From Fimbriimonadaceae bacterium (lineage in GTDB: Bacteria > Armatimonadota > Fimbriimonadia > Fimbriimonadales > Fimbriimonadaceae): 64,000 bases of DNA. A model generated the notes under the pieces. That model was not told the DNA's origin, did not search any database, and saw only the letters and a program-made list of their open reading frames with translations. The position numbers and the translations under genes were made by a program. Positions 8,801-16,347 of the stretch are shown in pieces. Where the stretch lies: assembly GCA_019638675.1 (NCBI GenBank), contig JAHBTE010000001.1:1148605-1212604 (forward strand), written 5' to 3'. Positions within the stretch are counted from its first letter, which is position 1. Every line of letters starts with the position of its first letter.

Positions 8801-9394
8801 TACCTGATGGGTGCGCTAGGCCTTGGTTTGATCCTGGTTTACATGATCCTTGCATCGCTGTTTAACAACCTGATCTACCCAATGATCATTCAGTTAGCTC
8901 AGCCGCAGGCGATGATTGGAGCGTTACTTGCTCTTGTTATCACCGATAAAACCTTCAACATTGTTGGATTTATCGGGGTCATCGCGCTGGTTGGTCTGGT
9001 TGGTAAAAACGCGATCCTTCTGGTGGACTATGCCAATACTCTGCGGGAGCGAGGGATGGAACGGTTCGAGGCGATTGTGGAATCGGGTGGGACACGTTTA
9101 CGCCCGATTATGATGACCACTTTTGCCTTGCTCGCGGGGATGCTTCCGGTTGCGCTTGCGATTGGGCGAGGTTCAGAATTCCGGGAAACTATCGGGATCA
9201 CCATTATTGGTGGAACGCTCCTCTCAACAGTTCTGACTTTGCTGGTTATTCCGTGTTCGTACTTGCTGTTCGACGAGTTCTCGACTCGGCTCGGCAAGTT
9301 GATGAACCGAGTTTCTGGAAAGCAGCGTCCAGTGCCGGGAGAACCAGTTGACTTACAGGGTATGGACATCGGCGAACTGCCAGAAGAAAAGTAA
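5882..9394 (+). CDS. RND (AcrB/HAE1-type) efflux pump with two extra membrane helices
   Basis: Proton-driven inner-membrane exporter. GTG start; AGGAG lies about 9 nt upstream. The family pattern is intact: N-terminal TM (ILRPVFIFMLMAAAIMMG), first porter domain, TM4 with the proton-relay pair Asp426-Asp427 (VLVDDSIVVIEN), TM10 Lys1042 (GLVGKNAILLVDYAN), and the last TM segment. At 1170 residues it is about 130 longer than AcrB. Part of the excess is an insert at about residues 576-640, right after TM7, with two hydrophobic stretches (VPQIVILGVLIFAGNWIV; FSIFLGMAAFCGLMIAA). These would raise the helix count from 12 to 14 without changing topology. Another part is a longer loop around residue 310-330. 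Substrate unknown. Confidence 0.93.
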   Translation: MGLTKAAILRPVFIFMLMAAAIMMGMVAYKSMRVELNPDVSFGVVTVTTVYPGAGPDEINSLISKKIEDAVTGIANVREVTSTSQEGVSSVVINFEIGSDINVGSNDVRSKVDAIVGELPDGAERPIIDKLDTGSEPVLTLAVKSEGLSNRQLRDLSENVLKDKFARVKGVAAVFVSGGDVREIQVRLKRDALLSSGLGIADVQSAVNRAALNIPAGRLKSGQEEFTVRVKGEFETVEEISDMYLTISDQAQRGVNKKIRLGDIADVKDSNVERRRFSRVDGLESVVIIIQKAQAGNAVEISKAIARPNDLYKLPDPTPANPQNMKTVSYLDQLGAQYGVDFVVTQDTSKTIEESLLDLNIAIFFGIFLVGLVIWTFLHNLRGTLIVSIAIPVCLFATLIALWMFGFTINNMSMLALSLAIGVLVDDSIVVIENIYRHLTMGEDPVEAAINGRAEIGLAALAITAADVVVFLPIGFMGGIVGQFFRPLGIGYAIAVLFSLFVSFTVTPMLASRWYRKGEDWEHPKGRFAQWFEGAFHRFANGYRKVLRASLNHKWYFFGGGFGILFALFMFIGGSFAPDIPGAIKTGMGLVPQIVILGVLIFAGNWIVTRKPKFSIFLGMAAFCGLMIAAPVVGNMYRQWKGEDVFKFSFAPPSDGGIVNINVEMPPGASVESTEEVVKRLEKIVMAHPEADYVVSDVGRQSGGFGASSQGVQFAQITVTLREKDALLDKMMFWKKHEKELRPLDVTAQDVASELTEQIDRVPGAKITVTAAGGFGFGAAIQLAFKSDDRELLQQTAIKVRDALASGAIEGVITPEITSKPGKPELVAIPDRARMAASNVTVQELGGAMRTLYEGDNSAKFRVNGQEYDIRVMMDLQDRNNPEILGAVPITFREGNPIYLSEVARVERGVGVDKIERRDREEVIQVNAGLLPGFAAGSVQAKIDAWLEQEKMIPEGVSIRALGEADAQARESVYLMGALGLGLILVYMILASLFNNLIYPMIIQLAQPQAMIGALLALVITDKTFNIVGFIGVIALVGLVGKNAILLVDYANTLRERGMERFEAIVESGGTRLRPIMMTTFALLAGMLPVALAIGRGSEFRETIGITIIGGTLLSTVLTLLVIPCSYLLFDEFSTRLGKLMNRVSGKQRPVPGEPVDLQGMDIGELPEEK

Positions 9395-9397
9395 AGA

Positions 9398-9430
9398 AAT
9401 TGCCCGGATTTATCCGGGCAATTTTATTTT
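9398..9430. terminator. Bidirectional intrinsic terminator
   Basis: A 12-bp stem AATTGCCCGGAT/ATCCGGGCAATT, realistically with a 4-nt loop, is followed by TTTTATTTT. It closes the efflux operon, and in reverse the convergent gene at 9431. Confidence 0.9.
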
Positions 9431-10069
9431 CTAGTCTGCAAAAGTGAGATCAAGTTTTGGCTTGAATTCATTATCCGCATTACGCGAATAGATTTTATAG
9501 ATTCCCGATTGTCCGACTTCCGCCGGATCAATGGCGCTTGTCAGGGCCAGACCCAACTGCTTATCCTTCACGGCGGTTGAATCTTTGAAGTACTTGGCAA
9601 AAGTACTCTTGCCTGCCATCAAGTCAATTTCGATTTTGGTGGCCTTATCGTTGTTGTCATAAAGTTTGACTTTGCTGAGGCCAAAGATTGCGAGTTCGCT
9701 TGCGGGAGGAGTAACCTTAGCGGTTTGTCCCAGATCAAAAGTTTTTTCGGTGAACTGAGTGCTACCCATGCGGACTTCAATCGGGTACTTATCAGCAACA
9801 TCCTGAGTGATCGTTGAGCCTGGAATCAACCAGATGGTCAGCTTCGCTGATTTCAATTCTTTGCTTGGTGCCTTGGAAAGATCAAACTTCAAGCAAGACC
9901 AAGCCCCGGAAAAATCGAAGTTTGGATCGGGCAGACTGGCTCCTTCACTGCCCCAAAAGCGCAGATAGGGGTCGGTCTGGTCGCTTGCATGGGGGTAAAT
10001 CCAAATGTCATCGGTTGGGGTCAGGGCAAGGGTTGATCCCGCAACGAGAAACGCAAGTGAAGTCAGCAT
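9431..10069 (-). CDS. Secreted DNRLRE-like beta-sandwich protein
   Basis: A 212-residue protein with a signal peptide (MLTSLAFLVAGSTLAL). The pattern 'YLRFWG...GAWSCLKFDLSKAP..ELKSAKLTIWLIPG' and the late 'IYSRNADNEFKPKLDLTF' resemble DNRLRE/CBM96-like modules, in which a constant 'F..S.....I..A.L.L' segment begins a jelly-roll sandwich. Such modules are often found in large surface or carbohydrate-binding proteins; here the module is the whole protein. No catalytic motif is visible. It may bind a polymer or act as a surface structural protein. The family call is tentative. Confidence 0.5.
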   Translation of the reverse strand: MLTSLAFLVAGSTLALTPTDDIWIYPHASDQTDPYLRFWGSEGASLPDPNFDFSGAWSCLKFDLSKAPSKELKSAKLTIWLIPGSTITQDVADKYPIEVRMGSTQFTEKTFDLGQTAKVTPPASELAIFGLSKVKLYDNNDKATKIEIDLMAGKSTFAKYFKDSTAVKDKQLGLALTSAIDPAEVGQSGIYKIYSRNADNEFKPKLDLTFAD

Positions 10070-10149
10070 ATAGCTAGTTTAACGCTTCGGGGAGACGTAC
10101 GGTTTTAGCTTGCCTGATGATGGGTTGACTGGCCTGTCAAAATAGACGT

Positions 10150-12498
10150 GTGCAGCACGCCCTTCGCGTATTGGAATGGGATCAAGTGCGCCAACTGCTG
10201 GCTGGTCATTGCGAATCGGCCCTCGGAGAACAGTTGGCGGGCGATTTGCTACCCAGCTTCCATGCGCCGGAGGTTAAGAGTCTCCAAGCGTTGCTCCAAG
10301 AATGCGACCGCTTAAGTGATTCGGGATTGCCTTCCCTCAAAGGACTTCACCCGGTCGGTGATGAAGTCAACCTGTGTAGCAAAGGGGCTGTTTTAGAAGG
10401 TTCGCAACTTGCGAAGATTGGCCAAAGCCTTCGGGCGATGGATGGCGTGCGGAAGGTCATTCTTGGCTCGAACTTGGAGCAACCGATTCTCCGATCAAAA
10501 GCCGATTACTTGCCGGAATTAAACCGCTTAGGCGCGCGCCTCGCGGAGAGCCTGGATGGCGACGGATATGTTTTGGATTCGGCAAGCCAAGCTCTTGCGA
10601 CGGCGAGGTCGAACAAAGCGAAAGCCAATAAGCGTATTCTCGAACGGATTCAAGCCTATACAAGCGGCTCCACGCGGGAGTACCTCAGCGATACGGTTTA
10701 CACCCAGCGAAATGGCAGGTATGTAATTCCGTTAAAGAGTGAGCACAAAGGCAAAATTCGCGGCATTGTTCACGATACAAGTGCAAGTGGTCAAACAATT
10801 TTTGTTGAGCCAGAACCAGTGGTTGAACTTGGTAACCAATTGCGAGCCGCCGAAGCCGCCGAAATCGCAGAAGTTAAACGCATTCTCAAAGAACTGTCAG
10901 CCGAAGTTGGTCAACACTCGCAGGAAATCCGCCTCGGCCTAGATACTGCGGCTGAACTGGATTTAGTTTTTGCAAAAGTGCGATATGGTCATCTAATTGA
11001 TGGGTGTGTCGCTGAACTCAGCGAAGAATCAGGCATCCAAATTTCTAGCGGCAGACATCCGCTTCTTAGTAAAGAAATCGCGGTACCGCTCAGCCTCAAA
11101 CTTGGGATGGGGTCGCCCAGTATTCTTATAACTGGACCGAATACTGGCGGAAAGACTATCGCTATCAAAACGGTTGGGCTGTTCGCGACGATGATTCAAT
11201 CGGGGATGATGGTGCCCGCGCTCAGCGTGAAATTCGGTTGCTTCAGCCAGTTGTGGGCAGATATCGGCGATGAACAGTCGCTTGAGCAATCGCTTTCCAC
11301 GTTCAGCGGACATATTAAAAATATTTCAGAAGCTTTGAAGGGTTTGAGAAAAGATGCGCTGGTTCTCCTTGATGAGATCGGGGCGGGAACTGATCCAGGC
11401 GAAGGGGCGGCGCTTGCATCGGCTCTGATTGAAGAGTTCCTCTCCGGCGGGGCTATCCTGATGGCGAGTACCCACTACGGCGAGCTCAAGTTACTGGCGA
11501 GTAATCATCCTCAGCTTGCCAACGCTTCGATGGAATTTGATCTCAAGTCACTCCGCCCAACCTATCGCTTTTTGGAGGGAACGCCGGGGAGTAGCCATGC
11601 CCTGAAGATAGCGTCTCGATATGGTGTGCCGCCGACCGTTTTGGCAAGCGCGGAAAAAGGGTTCAGCGAACAAGAAAAAGATATTTCGCAAATGATTGAG
11701 CAACTTGAAAACGCTCAGCGGCGAGCACAAAAGGCTCAATCGGAAGCTGACCGCTTGAGCGCGCGGCTTCGAAAGGTTGAAGAAGAAGCCGAGCGGAAAA
11801 TCGAACAAGCCGAAGCTGCTCGGCGCAGAGTGGGAGAACGAGCGAGCAACGAGCTTGACGAACTCTTGCGGCAAATTCGGATCGAGGCAGAGTCGGTGTT
11901 TACTCAGGTTAAACAAGGCGGAACGCAAAAGGACATTGACGAGGCCAGAAACAAACTCCGCTCATTGCAGGAAGCCGGGTCAGGACTAAGCCGCGAGGTT
12001 CGCCCAGTCGAAAAGCAAGTTGAAACTGGCGTTCAGATCAAGGTCGGCACTAAAGTGAAGGTCAAGAACCTAAACATGATAGGAATCGTTACTGAATGTT
12101 CTAAGCCCACTAAGATCACCATTCAAGCGGGAGCAATGAAAATGGATGTTGACCGCGCTCAGGTCGTCGCTTTAGAGGCACCAGCCCCCGTGGTAACGAA
12201 ACGTGCCTCGGGCGCGGCGGGGATGACTAAAACCAAACTGAGCAAAGCCCAATCCATCAAATCAGAACTGCATCTGCGGCAAATGAGGGCTGAAGAAGCG
12301 GAAGCGACATTAGATAAATTTGTCGATGACGCTCTCACTGCCGGACTGGATTTTATTCGTATAGTCCATGGCAAAGGCGAAGGGATTCTGCGCAAAATGA
12401 CCCATGATTTTCTGCGTCGTCACTCTCAAGTCGTCTCATTTAACGATGCGGATGCCGAAGAAGGCGGGCAAGGTGCTACCATTGCACGTCTAAAATAG
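10150..12498 (+). CDS. mutS2: Endonuclease MutS2 with an altered Smr motif
   Basis: MutS2 acts on branched DNA to limit recombination and, in some bacteria, on collided ribosomes. The order is normal: core/lever helices, ATPase with Walker A (GPNTGGKT, about residue 328) and Walker B (ALVLLDEIGAGTDPGEG, about 402), a coiled coil at 510-600, a KOW-like strand region (VGTKVKVKNLNMIGIV, about 630-675) and a C-terminal Smr nuclease domain (704-782). The Smr domain keeps HGKGEG and the GGQGATIA end, but the first motif, normally LDLRGxR, reads LHLRQMR, so its Asp is His. GTG start; no clear ribosome-binding site. It begins 80 bp from the divergent DNRLRE-like gene. Length 782 is normal. Confidence 0.93.
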   Translation: MQHALRVLEWDQVRQLLAGHCESALGEQLAGDLLPSFHAPEVKSLQALLQECDRLSDSGLPSLKGLHPVGDEVNLCSKGAVLEGSQLAKIGQSLRAMDGVRKVILGSNLEQPILRSKADYLPELNRLGARLAESLDGDGYVLDSASQALATARSNKAKANKRILERIQAYTSGSTREYLSDTVYTQRNGRYVIPLKSEHKGKIRGIVHDTSASGQTIFVEPEPVVELGNQLRAAEAAEIAEVKRILKELSAEVGQHSQEIRLGLDTAAELDLVFAKVRYGHLIDGCVAELSEESGIQISSGRHPLLSKEIAVPLSLKLGMGSPSILITGPNTGGKTIAIKTVGLFATMIQSGMMVPALSVKFGCFSQLWADIGDEQSLEQSLSTFSGHIKNISEALKGLRKDALVLLDEIGAGTDPGEGAALASALIEEFLSGGAILMASTHYGELKLLASNHPQLANASMEFDLKSLRPTYRFLEGTPGSSHALKIASRYGVPPTVLASAEKGFSEQEKDISQMIEQLENAQRRAQKAQSEADRLSARLRKVEEEAERKIEQAEAARRRVGERASNELDELLRQIRIEAESVFTQVKQGGTQKDIDEARNKLRSLQEAGSGLSREVRPVEKQVETGVQIKVGTKVKVKNLNMIGIVTECSKPTKITIQAGAMKMDVDRAQVVALEAPAPVVTKRASGAAGMTKTKLSKAQSIKSELHLRQMRAEEAEATLDKFVDDALTAGLDFIRIVHGKGEGILRKMTHDFLRRHSQVVSFNDADAEEGGQGATIARLK

Positions 12499-12513
12499 TG
12501 CAGGATAGTGCGA

Positions 12514-12921
12514 TTGACTGATCAGCAACGAGATTCTTTGGTACAAGCGGCAGGCAGAGTGAGAACGAACGCCTACGCACCGTACAGCGTCTACAAAGTG
12601 GGCGCGGCAGTGCTCGGATCAGATGGCGAAATCTACGTTGGTTGCAATGTTGAAAACGTCAGCTTTGGTTTAACCGTTTGTGCAGAACGAACAGCGATTG
12701 GAACAATGGTTGCAAGTGGCTGTAAACGTATGGTTGCGGCCGCAATCGTGACCGATGAAGGTGCAACACCTTGCGGGATGTGCCGGCAGACATTTGCAGA
12801 GTTTGCAGATGATGCCACCAAAGTGGAAATTATTACGGCAAGTGAAACTGGAGAGAGAAAGAGCTACTGGCTCTCAGACTTGATTCCCGCTAGCTTCCGC
12901 ACTGAATTGAAGATAGATTGA
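12514..12921 (+). CDS. cdd: Cytidine deaminase, small zinc type
   Basis: Deaminates cytidine and deoxycytidine to uridine in pyrimidine salvage. The zinc site is complete: Cys-Ala-Glu (TVCAERTAI) and Pro-Cys-x-x-Cys (TPCGMCRQ), with GCNVENVSFG for substrate. The about 135-residue length is that of the homotetrameric class. I chose the TTG at 12514 because AGGA (12502-12505) is 8 nt from it; the GTG at 12508 is only 2 nt from AGGA. The start follows the mutS2 stop by 15 nt, so the two are probably co-transcribed, and a lipoprotein gene follows 7 nt after the stop. Confidence 0.93.
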   Translation: MTDQQRDSLVQAAGRVRTNAYAPYSVYKVGAAVLGSDGEIYVGCNVENVSFGLTVCAERTAIGTMVASGCKRMVAAAIVTDEGATPCGMCRQTFAEFADDATKVEIITASETGERKSYWLSDLIPASFRTELKID

Positions 12922-12928
12922 GATAAGC

Positions 12929-13744
12929 ATGAAAGCGCAAAAGACGAACAAATTTGTGATTTGGGGAGCAGCCATTTTAGCTCTCCTTATTGTTCTTGGC
13001 TGTGGCGGCGGCGGTGGCGGAACTGGCGGCGGAGGCGGCGGTGGTGGCGGAGGAGTTAATCCTTCGACTGCGGCTAAGCCAGCGGGTCAGTATCTTGAAT
13101 TTTTCCGAGGGCCAACCTTGGTTGATCCAATGAACTTGGTTGTTGGCGATTCGATCGTAATTCAGTTCGTTAACTACGATATCGTCGGCAATCGAACGGT
13201 TTTAACTGCTTCTGGCTGGTCATTGAGCGGCCCAGGAGCGGGAACGGTAATGACCATCAACTCGGGCGGTTTGCTTTCGATCAACAGCCAGCCTTCGGGT
13301 TATATCACGGTCTCGGCTTCGGCTACGGTTAGTGGACAGCCAAAAACCTTGATGCAAGATATCTTCGTTCCAACGGCAGTCGGAACTCGGATTTCAGGTC
13401 GGCTAAAGGCAACGACCACTCAAGTTCCAGTAACCGGGGTGCAGATTGAGTTCATCAACAGTGGCGGCGACGTTGTAGGTGGGGCAGTTTCGGATGCAGT
13501 TGGAAACTTCAACGGTCTGACCCTCAATACAGCGGTCAGCTTACGCTTGAAACCGAGTACTGTTCCAGCGGCATACTTCGCGGCAATTAAGTACCAAAAC
13601 GTGAACTATGCGGTCACAGGGACAGCGTGCTTGTTGCCGGTGCCGACGATTATTCCAGGCTCAACCGTCAGCTTTGCAAGTACGATCTTCATCCCTCGAC
13701 AAGCAGATGGGCCACCCCCACCACCTAGTGGATGTAGCAACTAG
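12929..13744 (+). CDS. Lipoprotein with poly-Gly linker and Ig-like/CNA-B-like domains
   Basis: A signal sequence with lipobox (IVLGC, Cys25) is followed at once by about 16 Gly broken by a single Thr, then a flexible Ser/Thr/Pro stretch. Residues 50-150 look like a bacterial Ig-like beta domain (NLVVGDSIVIQFVNYD, TASGWSLSGPG). Residues 150-255 fit a carboxypeptidase regulatory/CNA-B-like fold (GTRISGRLKATT, DAVGNFNGLTLN). The C-terminus is PPPPPSGCSN. The gene is likely a surface lipoprotein held away from the membrane by the Gly linker. Function is unknown. It lies 7 nt after cdd and ends at a strong terminator. Confidence 0.7.
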   Translation: MKAQKTNKFVIWGAAILALLIVLGCGGGGGGTGGGGGGGGGGVNPSTAAKPAGQYLEFFRGPTLVDPMNLVVGDSIVIQFVNYDIVGNRTVLTASGWSLSGPGAGTVMTINSGGLLSINSQPSGYITVSASATVSGQPKTLMQDIFVPTAVGTRISGRLKATTTQVPVTGVQIEFINSGGDVVGGAVSDAVGNFNGLTLNTAVSLRLKPSTVPAAYFAAIKYQNVNYAVTGTACLLPVPTIIPGSTVSFASTIFIPRQADGPPPPPSGCSN

Positions 13745-13768
13745 AATCTAGAGGCTATTCATTGAGTG

Positions 13769-13799
13769 AGCGGGGTCAAGCAAATTGACCCCGCTTTTA
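13769..13799 (+). terminator. Intrinsic terminator after the mutS2-cdd-lipoprotein unit
   Basis: An 11-bp perfect stem AGCGGGGTCAA/TTGACCCCGCT with loop GCAAA is followed by TTTAT. Confidence 0.9.
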
Positions 13800-13847
13800 T
13801 TTACAGTTTCCCAGCTTGACTGGGAATATCATTACAAGGAAAAACGA

Positions 13848-15011
13848 ATGAAACTATACGAAGGAATCCCTGTATTCGGGGACTTACAAAGCGGCGTTCT
13901 TGAGCAAATTAAGAATGCCGAAAAAACGGGAGCAGTCCGCCTCGCGCTGATGGGTGACCATCACGTTGGATACGGAGTGCCAATTGGTGGGGTAGTTGCC
14001 TACCATGAACTGATTTCGCCAAGCGGAGTTGGTTACGACATTGCGTGCGGCAACAAGGCAATTCTCACCGATGCGCGAGCCGAAGATGTCCGCCAAAAAA
14101 TTCGCGGCATCATGGACGACGTCTTCAAAAAGATCAGTTTCGGCGTCGGTCGCGTGAACGATGAAGAAGTTGACCACGAGTTGTTTGATGATCCGCTTTG
14201 GAACGAAAACTCAGTCATGAAATCTCTGAAGGATAAGGCTAGGGCTCAACTTGGCACCGTCGGAAGTGGCAACCACTATGTGAACATCATGGTTGACGAA
14301 CTGGATCGAGTTTGGGTAGGTGTTCACTTTGGATCGCGTGGGCTTGGACACGGAATTGCCAGCTACTACATGGATCAGGCCAAACGAATTGGCAATGAGC
14401 ACAATCACATCACTTGGTTGCACGAACGATCTGAGTTGGGTGCCGAATACATTGCCTGTATGGAACTGGCGGGACGCTACGCTTACGCTGGGCGAGATTG
14501 GGTTTGCCAAAGGGTTGCTAAGATTCTGGGGGCAAAAACCTTAGAGTCCATCCATAACCATCACAACTTTGCATGGCGAGAAACCCATGATGGTGAAGAA
14601 ATGTGGGTCGTGCGAAAAGGTGCGACACCTGCATTTCCTGGTCAGCGCGGATTCGTCGGGGCAACAATGGCGGAACCTAGCGTCATCCTTGAAGGAGTGG
14701 AGTCAGAACGCTCGCGACAAGCTCTGTACTCAACGGTACACGGCGCGGGTCGCGTGATGAGCCGCACGAAAGCCAAGGGCCACAAAAAGAGCGGAACCCC
14801 AGGATTGGTTACACAAGCTTCGATGCGAAAGTGGCTTCGCAACGCAAAAGTTGAACTTCGCGGAGCGGATGTAGATGAAGCACCTGATTGCTACAAACGC
14901 TTGGATGAAGTTCTTGAGCATCATGCTGGAACCGTTAAAGTTCTCCATCACCTTGCGCCAATTGGAGTTGCTATGGCGGGTGGAAACGTGTTTGATCCTT
15001 ACAAAGATTGA
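13848..15011 (+). CDS. RtcB-type RNA ligase, short form
   Basis: RtcB enzymes join 2',3'-cyclic phosphate (or 3'-phosphate) and 5'-OH RNA ends using GTP and Mn2+. Recognisable elements are PSGVGYDIACGNKA (metal-binding Cys), GTVGSGNHYVNI, GVHFGSRGLGH (metal His), HNHHNFA, and STVHGAGRVMSR, a segment conserved at the active site. At 387 residues it belongs to the shorter RtcB group; E. coli RtcB has about 410. I chose the ATG at 13848, which has AAGGAA 7 nt upstream; a TTG at 13785 lies inside the terminator stem. No RtcA or archease is adjacent, so repair rather than tRNA splicing is likely. Confidence 0.88.
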   Translation: MKLYEGIPVFGDLQSGVLEQIKNAEKTGAVRLALMGDHHVGYGVPIGGVVAYHELISPSGVGYDIACGNKAILTDARAEDVRQKIRGIMDDVFKKISFGVGRVNDEEVDHELFDDPLWNENSVMKSLKDKARAQLGTVGSGNHYVNIMVDELDRVWVGVHFGSRGLGHGIASYYMDQAKRIGNEHNHITWLHERSELGAEYIACMELAGRYAYAGRDWVCQRVAKILGAKTLESIHNHHNFAWRETHDGEEMWVVRKGATPAFPGQRGFVGATMAEPSVILEGVESERSRQALYSTVHGAGRVMSRTKAKGHKKSGTPGLVTQASMRKWLRNAKVELRGADVDEAPDCYKRLDEVLEHHAGTVKVLHHLAPIGVAMAGGNVFDPYKD

Positions 15012-15063
15012 ACGATCTCGGGCCCGGATTTGCAACCAACATCCTGGGTTCCAGTAGAATCGC

Positions 15064-16347
15064 ATGAAAGTGGATCACGATCAACTGGAAAACCTGATGC
15101 CAGAAGAAAAATCTGTGCATCGAGTAGATGGGTCTCTGAGTGAAGAAGAGATTCAACAGATGATCGTACTTGCGGGACGACTGCGGGAGCAATCGGGTGG
15201 CGAACTCGACGATGATGCAATCATTGCGGTTTCGGAAGCCACTGGTGCTCCCGTTGATTACATCCGCTTGGCGATGCGAAGTGTCCCCGAGCGAATGCAA
15301 AAGCGTTCGTTCTTAGAGCAAGTCAAGAATTCATTTTTAGCGTTTGACCCAGACACTCGAAGACTTGTCGCCGGGGGAGTTTTAGGGTTGGGTGCAGGAT
15401 TTGCCCAATTTTGGTCGGCGGCCTTGTTCCGAGGGGACGGCGGATTCTTCGTGATTCTCATGATGATCTTGCTCGGCGCCGGGATTTGGAATGCAACCGT
15501 TTCACGAAAACTCAAGACGGCGATATTTGCTGGCGCACTCCTTTCAATCGCAACGAACTTAACCTACGGCCTATTTAGCTTGTTGGATGGATTACTCACT
15601 CCAGTTGGCGCGGTGGGGCCACGACCAGAAGGATTTATCGCATCAGTACTTCTTTGCAGTGTGTTGGGCGGGGCCGGATTTGCTCTATTCCAGAAATATC
15701 GAAAGCAACTTGGGTTCTCTGATCCCGCTGAAGATCGCCACGCGCTTTTATCACAATTGCTAGAAATCCAAACGAAGCTCCGGCAAGACGAAAAGTACGT
15801 CACGTTTATCAGCGTTGACCTCGTCGGCTCGACCAAGATTAAGACCGAGAACGACGACTTGGCGGTCGAGTTCACATTGAACGAATATCATAAGTTTATT
15901 GAGAGTGTCGTTGCCAAACACGGAGGGAAAATCCACTCCACCGCTGGCGATGGTGTGACTTGCGTGTTCGACGAAGCCCCGGCTGCAATCGCAGCCGGCA
16001 AAGCGATGCAGGCGGGATTATTTGAATTCAATGCGTTCCGAAACAAACTCAAAGATCCAGTTTCAATGCGAGCGGCAGTTCATACAGGAAACGTGCTTGC
16101 GCCAGGTCGGGAATCTACAGCCGTGAACTTCGCCCACGTGATAGATGTCGCGGCTCACTTGCAGAAAATCGCAGAGCCAGGCACGTTAGCAGTCAGTGCG
16201 GCCACCGCAATGCACGTGGGTGGGTTGCATACGATTGGAACCGAGCGCATTTCTGCGGAAGATATCGAAGCGGCGATTTGGCGACCAACCATGCGGTTGA
16301 ACGTGAAAGATCTCTCTACTCTCGTTCCTCCAGGATTGCCTGGTTAA
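15064..16347 (+). CDS. Membrane protein with a degenerate class III adenylate/guanylate cyclase domain
   Basis: Residues 1-80 are acidic and helical. Residues 101-210 contain four hydrophobic segments (LVAGGVLGLGAGFAQF; FFVILMMILLGAGIW; AIFAGALLSIATNLTYGLF; FIASVLLCSVLGGAGFALF). The cytoplasmic domain from residue 246 begins FISVDLVGSTKI. Both metal Asp are present (Asp252, Asp296 in TAGDGVTCVF). The helix that normally carries the transition-state Asn and Arg (VN.AARL) reads VIDVAAHLQK, so Asn is Asp361 and Arg is His365. Such changes usually weaken or abolish cyclase activity, so it may act as a nucleotide-binding sensor. The stop abuts the convergent lipoprotein gene. Confidence 0.8.
   Translation: MKVDHDQLENLMPEEKSVHRVDGSLSEEEIQQMIVLAGRLREQSGGELDDDAIIAVSEATGAPVDYIRLAMRSVPERMQKRSFLEQVKNSFLAFDPDTRRLVAGGVLGLGAGFAQFWSAALFRGDGGFFVILMMILLGAGIWNATVSRKLKTAIFAGALLSIATNLTYGLFSLLDGLLTPVGAVGPRPEGFIASVLLCSVLGGAGFALFQKYRKQLGFSDPAEDRHALLSQLLEIQTKLRQDEKYVTFISVDLVGSTKIKTENDDLAVEFTLNEYHKFIESVVAKHGGKIHSTAGDGVTCVFDEAPAAIAAGKAMQAGLFEFNAFRNKLKDPVSMRAAVHTGNVLAPGRESTAVNFAHVIDVAAHLQKIAEPGTLAVSAATAMHVGGLHTIGTERISAEDIEAAIWRPTMRLNVKDLSTLVPPGLPG

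Noticed and set aside
13010-13060. Gly-codon repeat as a CRISPR or mobile repeat
   Set aside because: It is a coding microsatellite inside a lipoprotein gene; no spacer structure.
13785-13847. TTG start 21 codons upstream of the RtcB-type ATG
   Set aside because: It lies within the stem of the preceding terminator; ATG 13848 has its own AAGGAA ribosome site and matches the family start.
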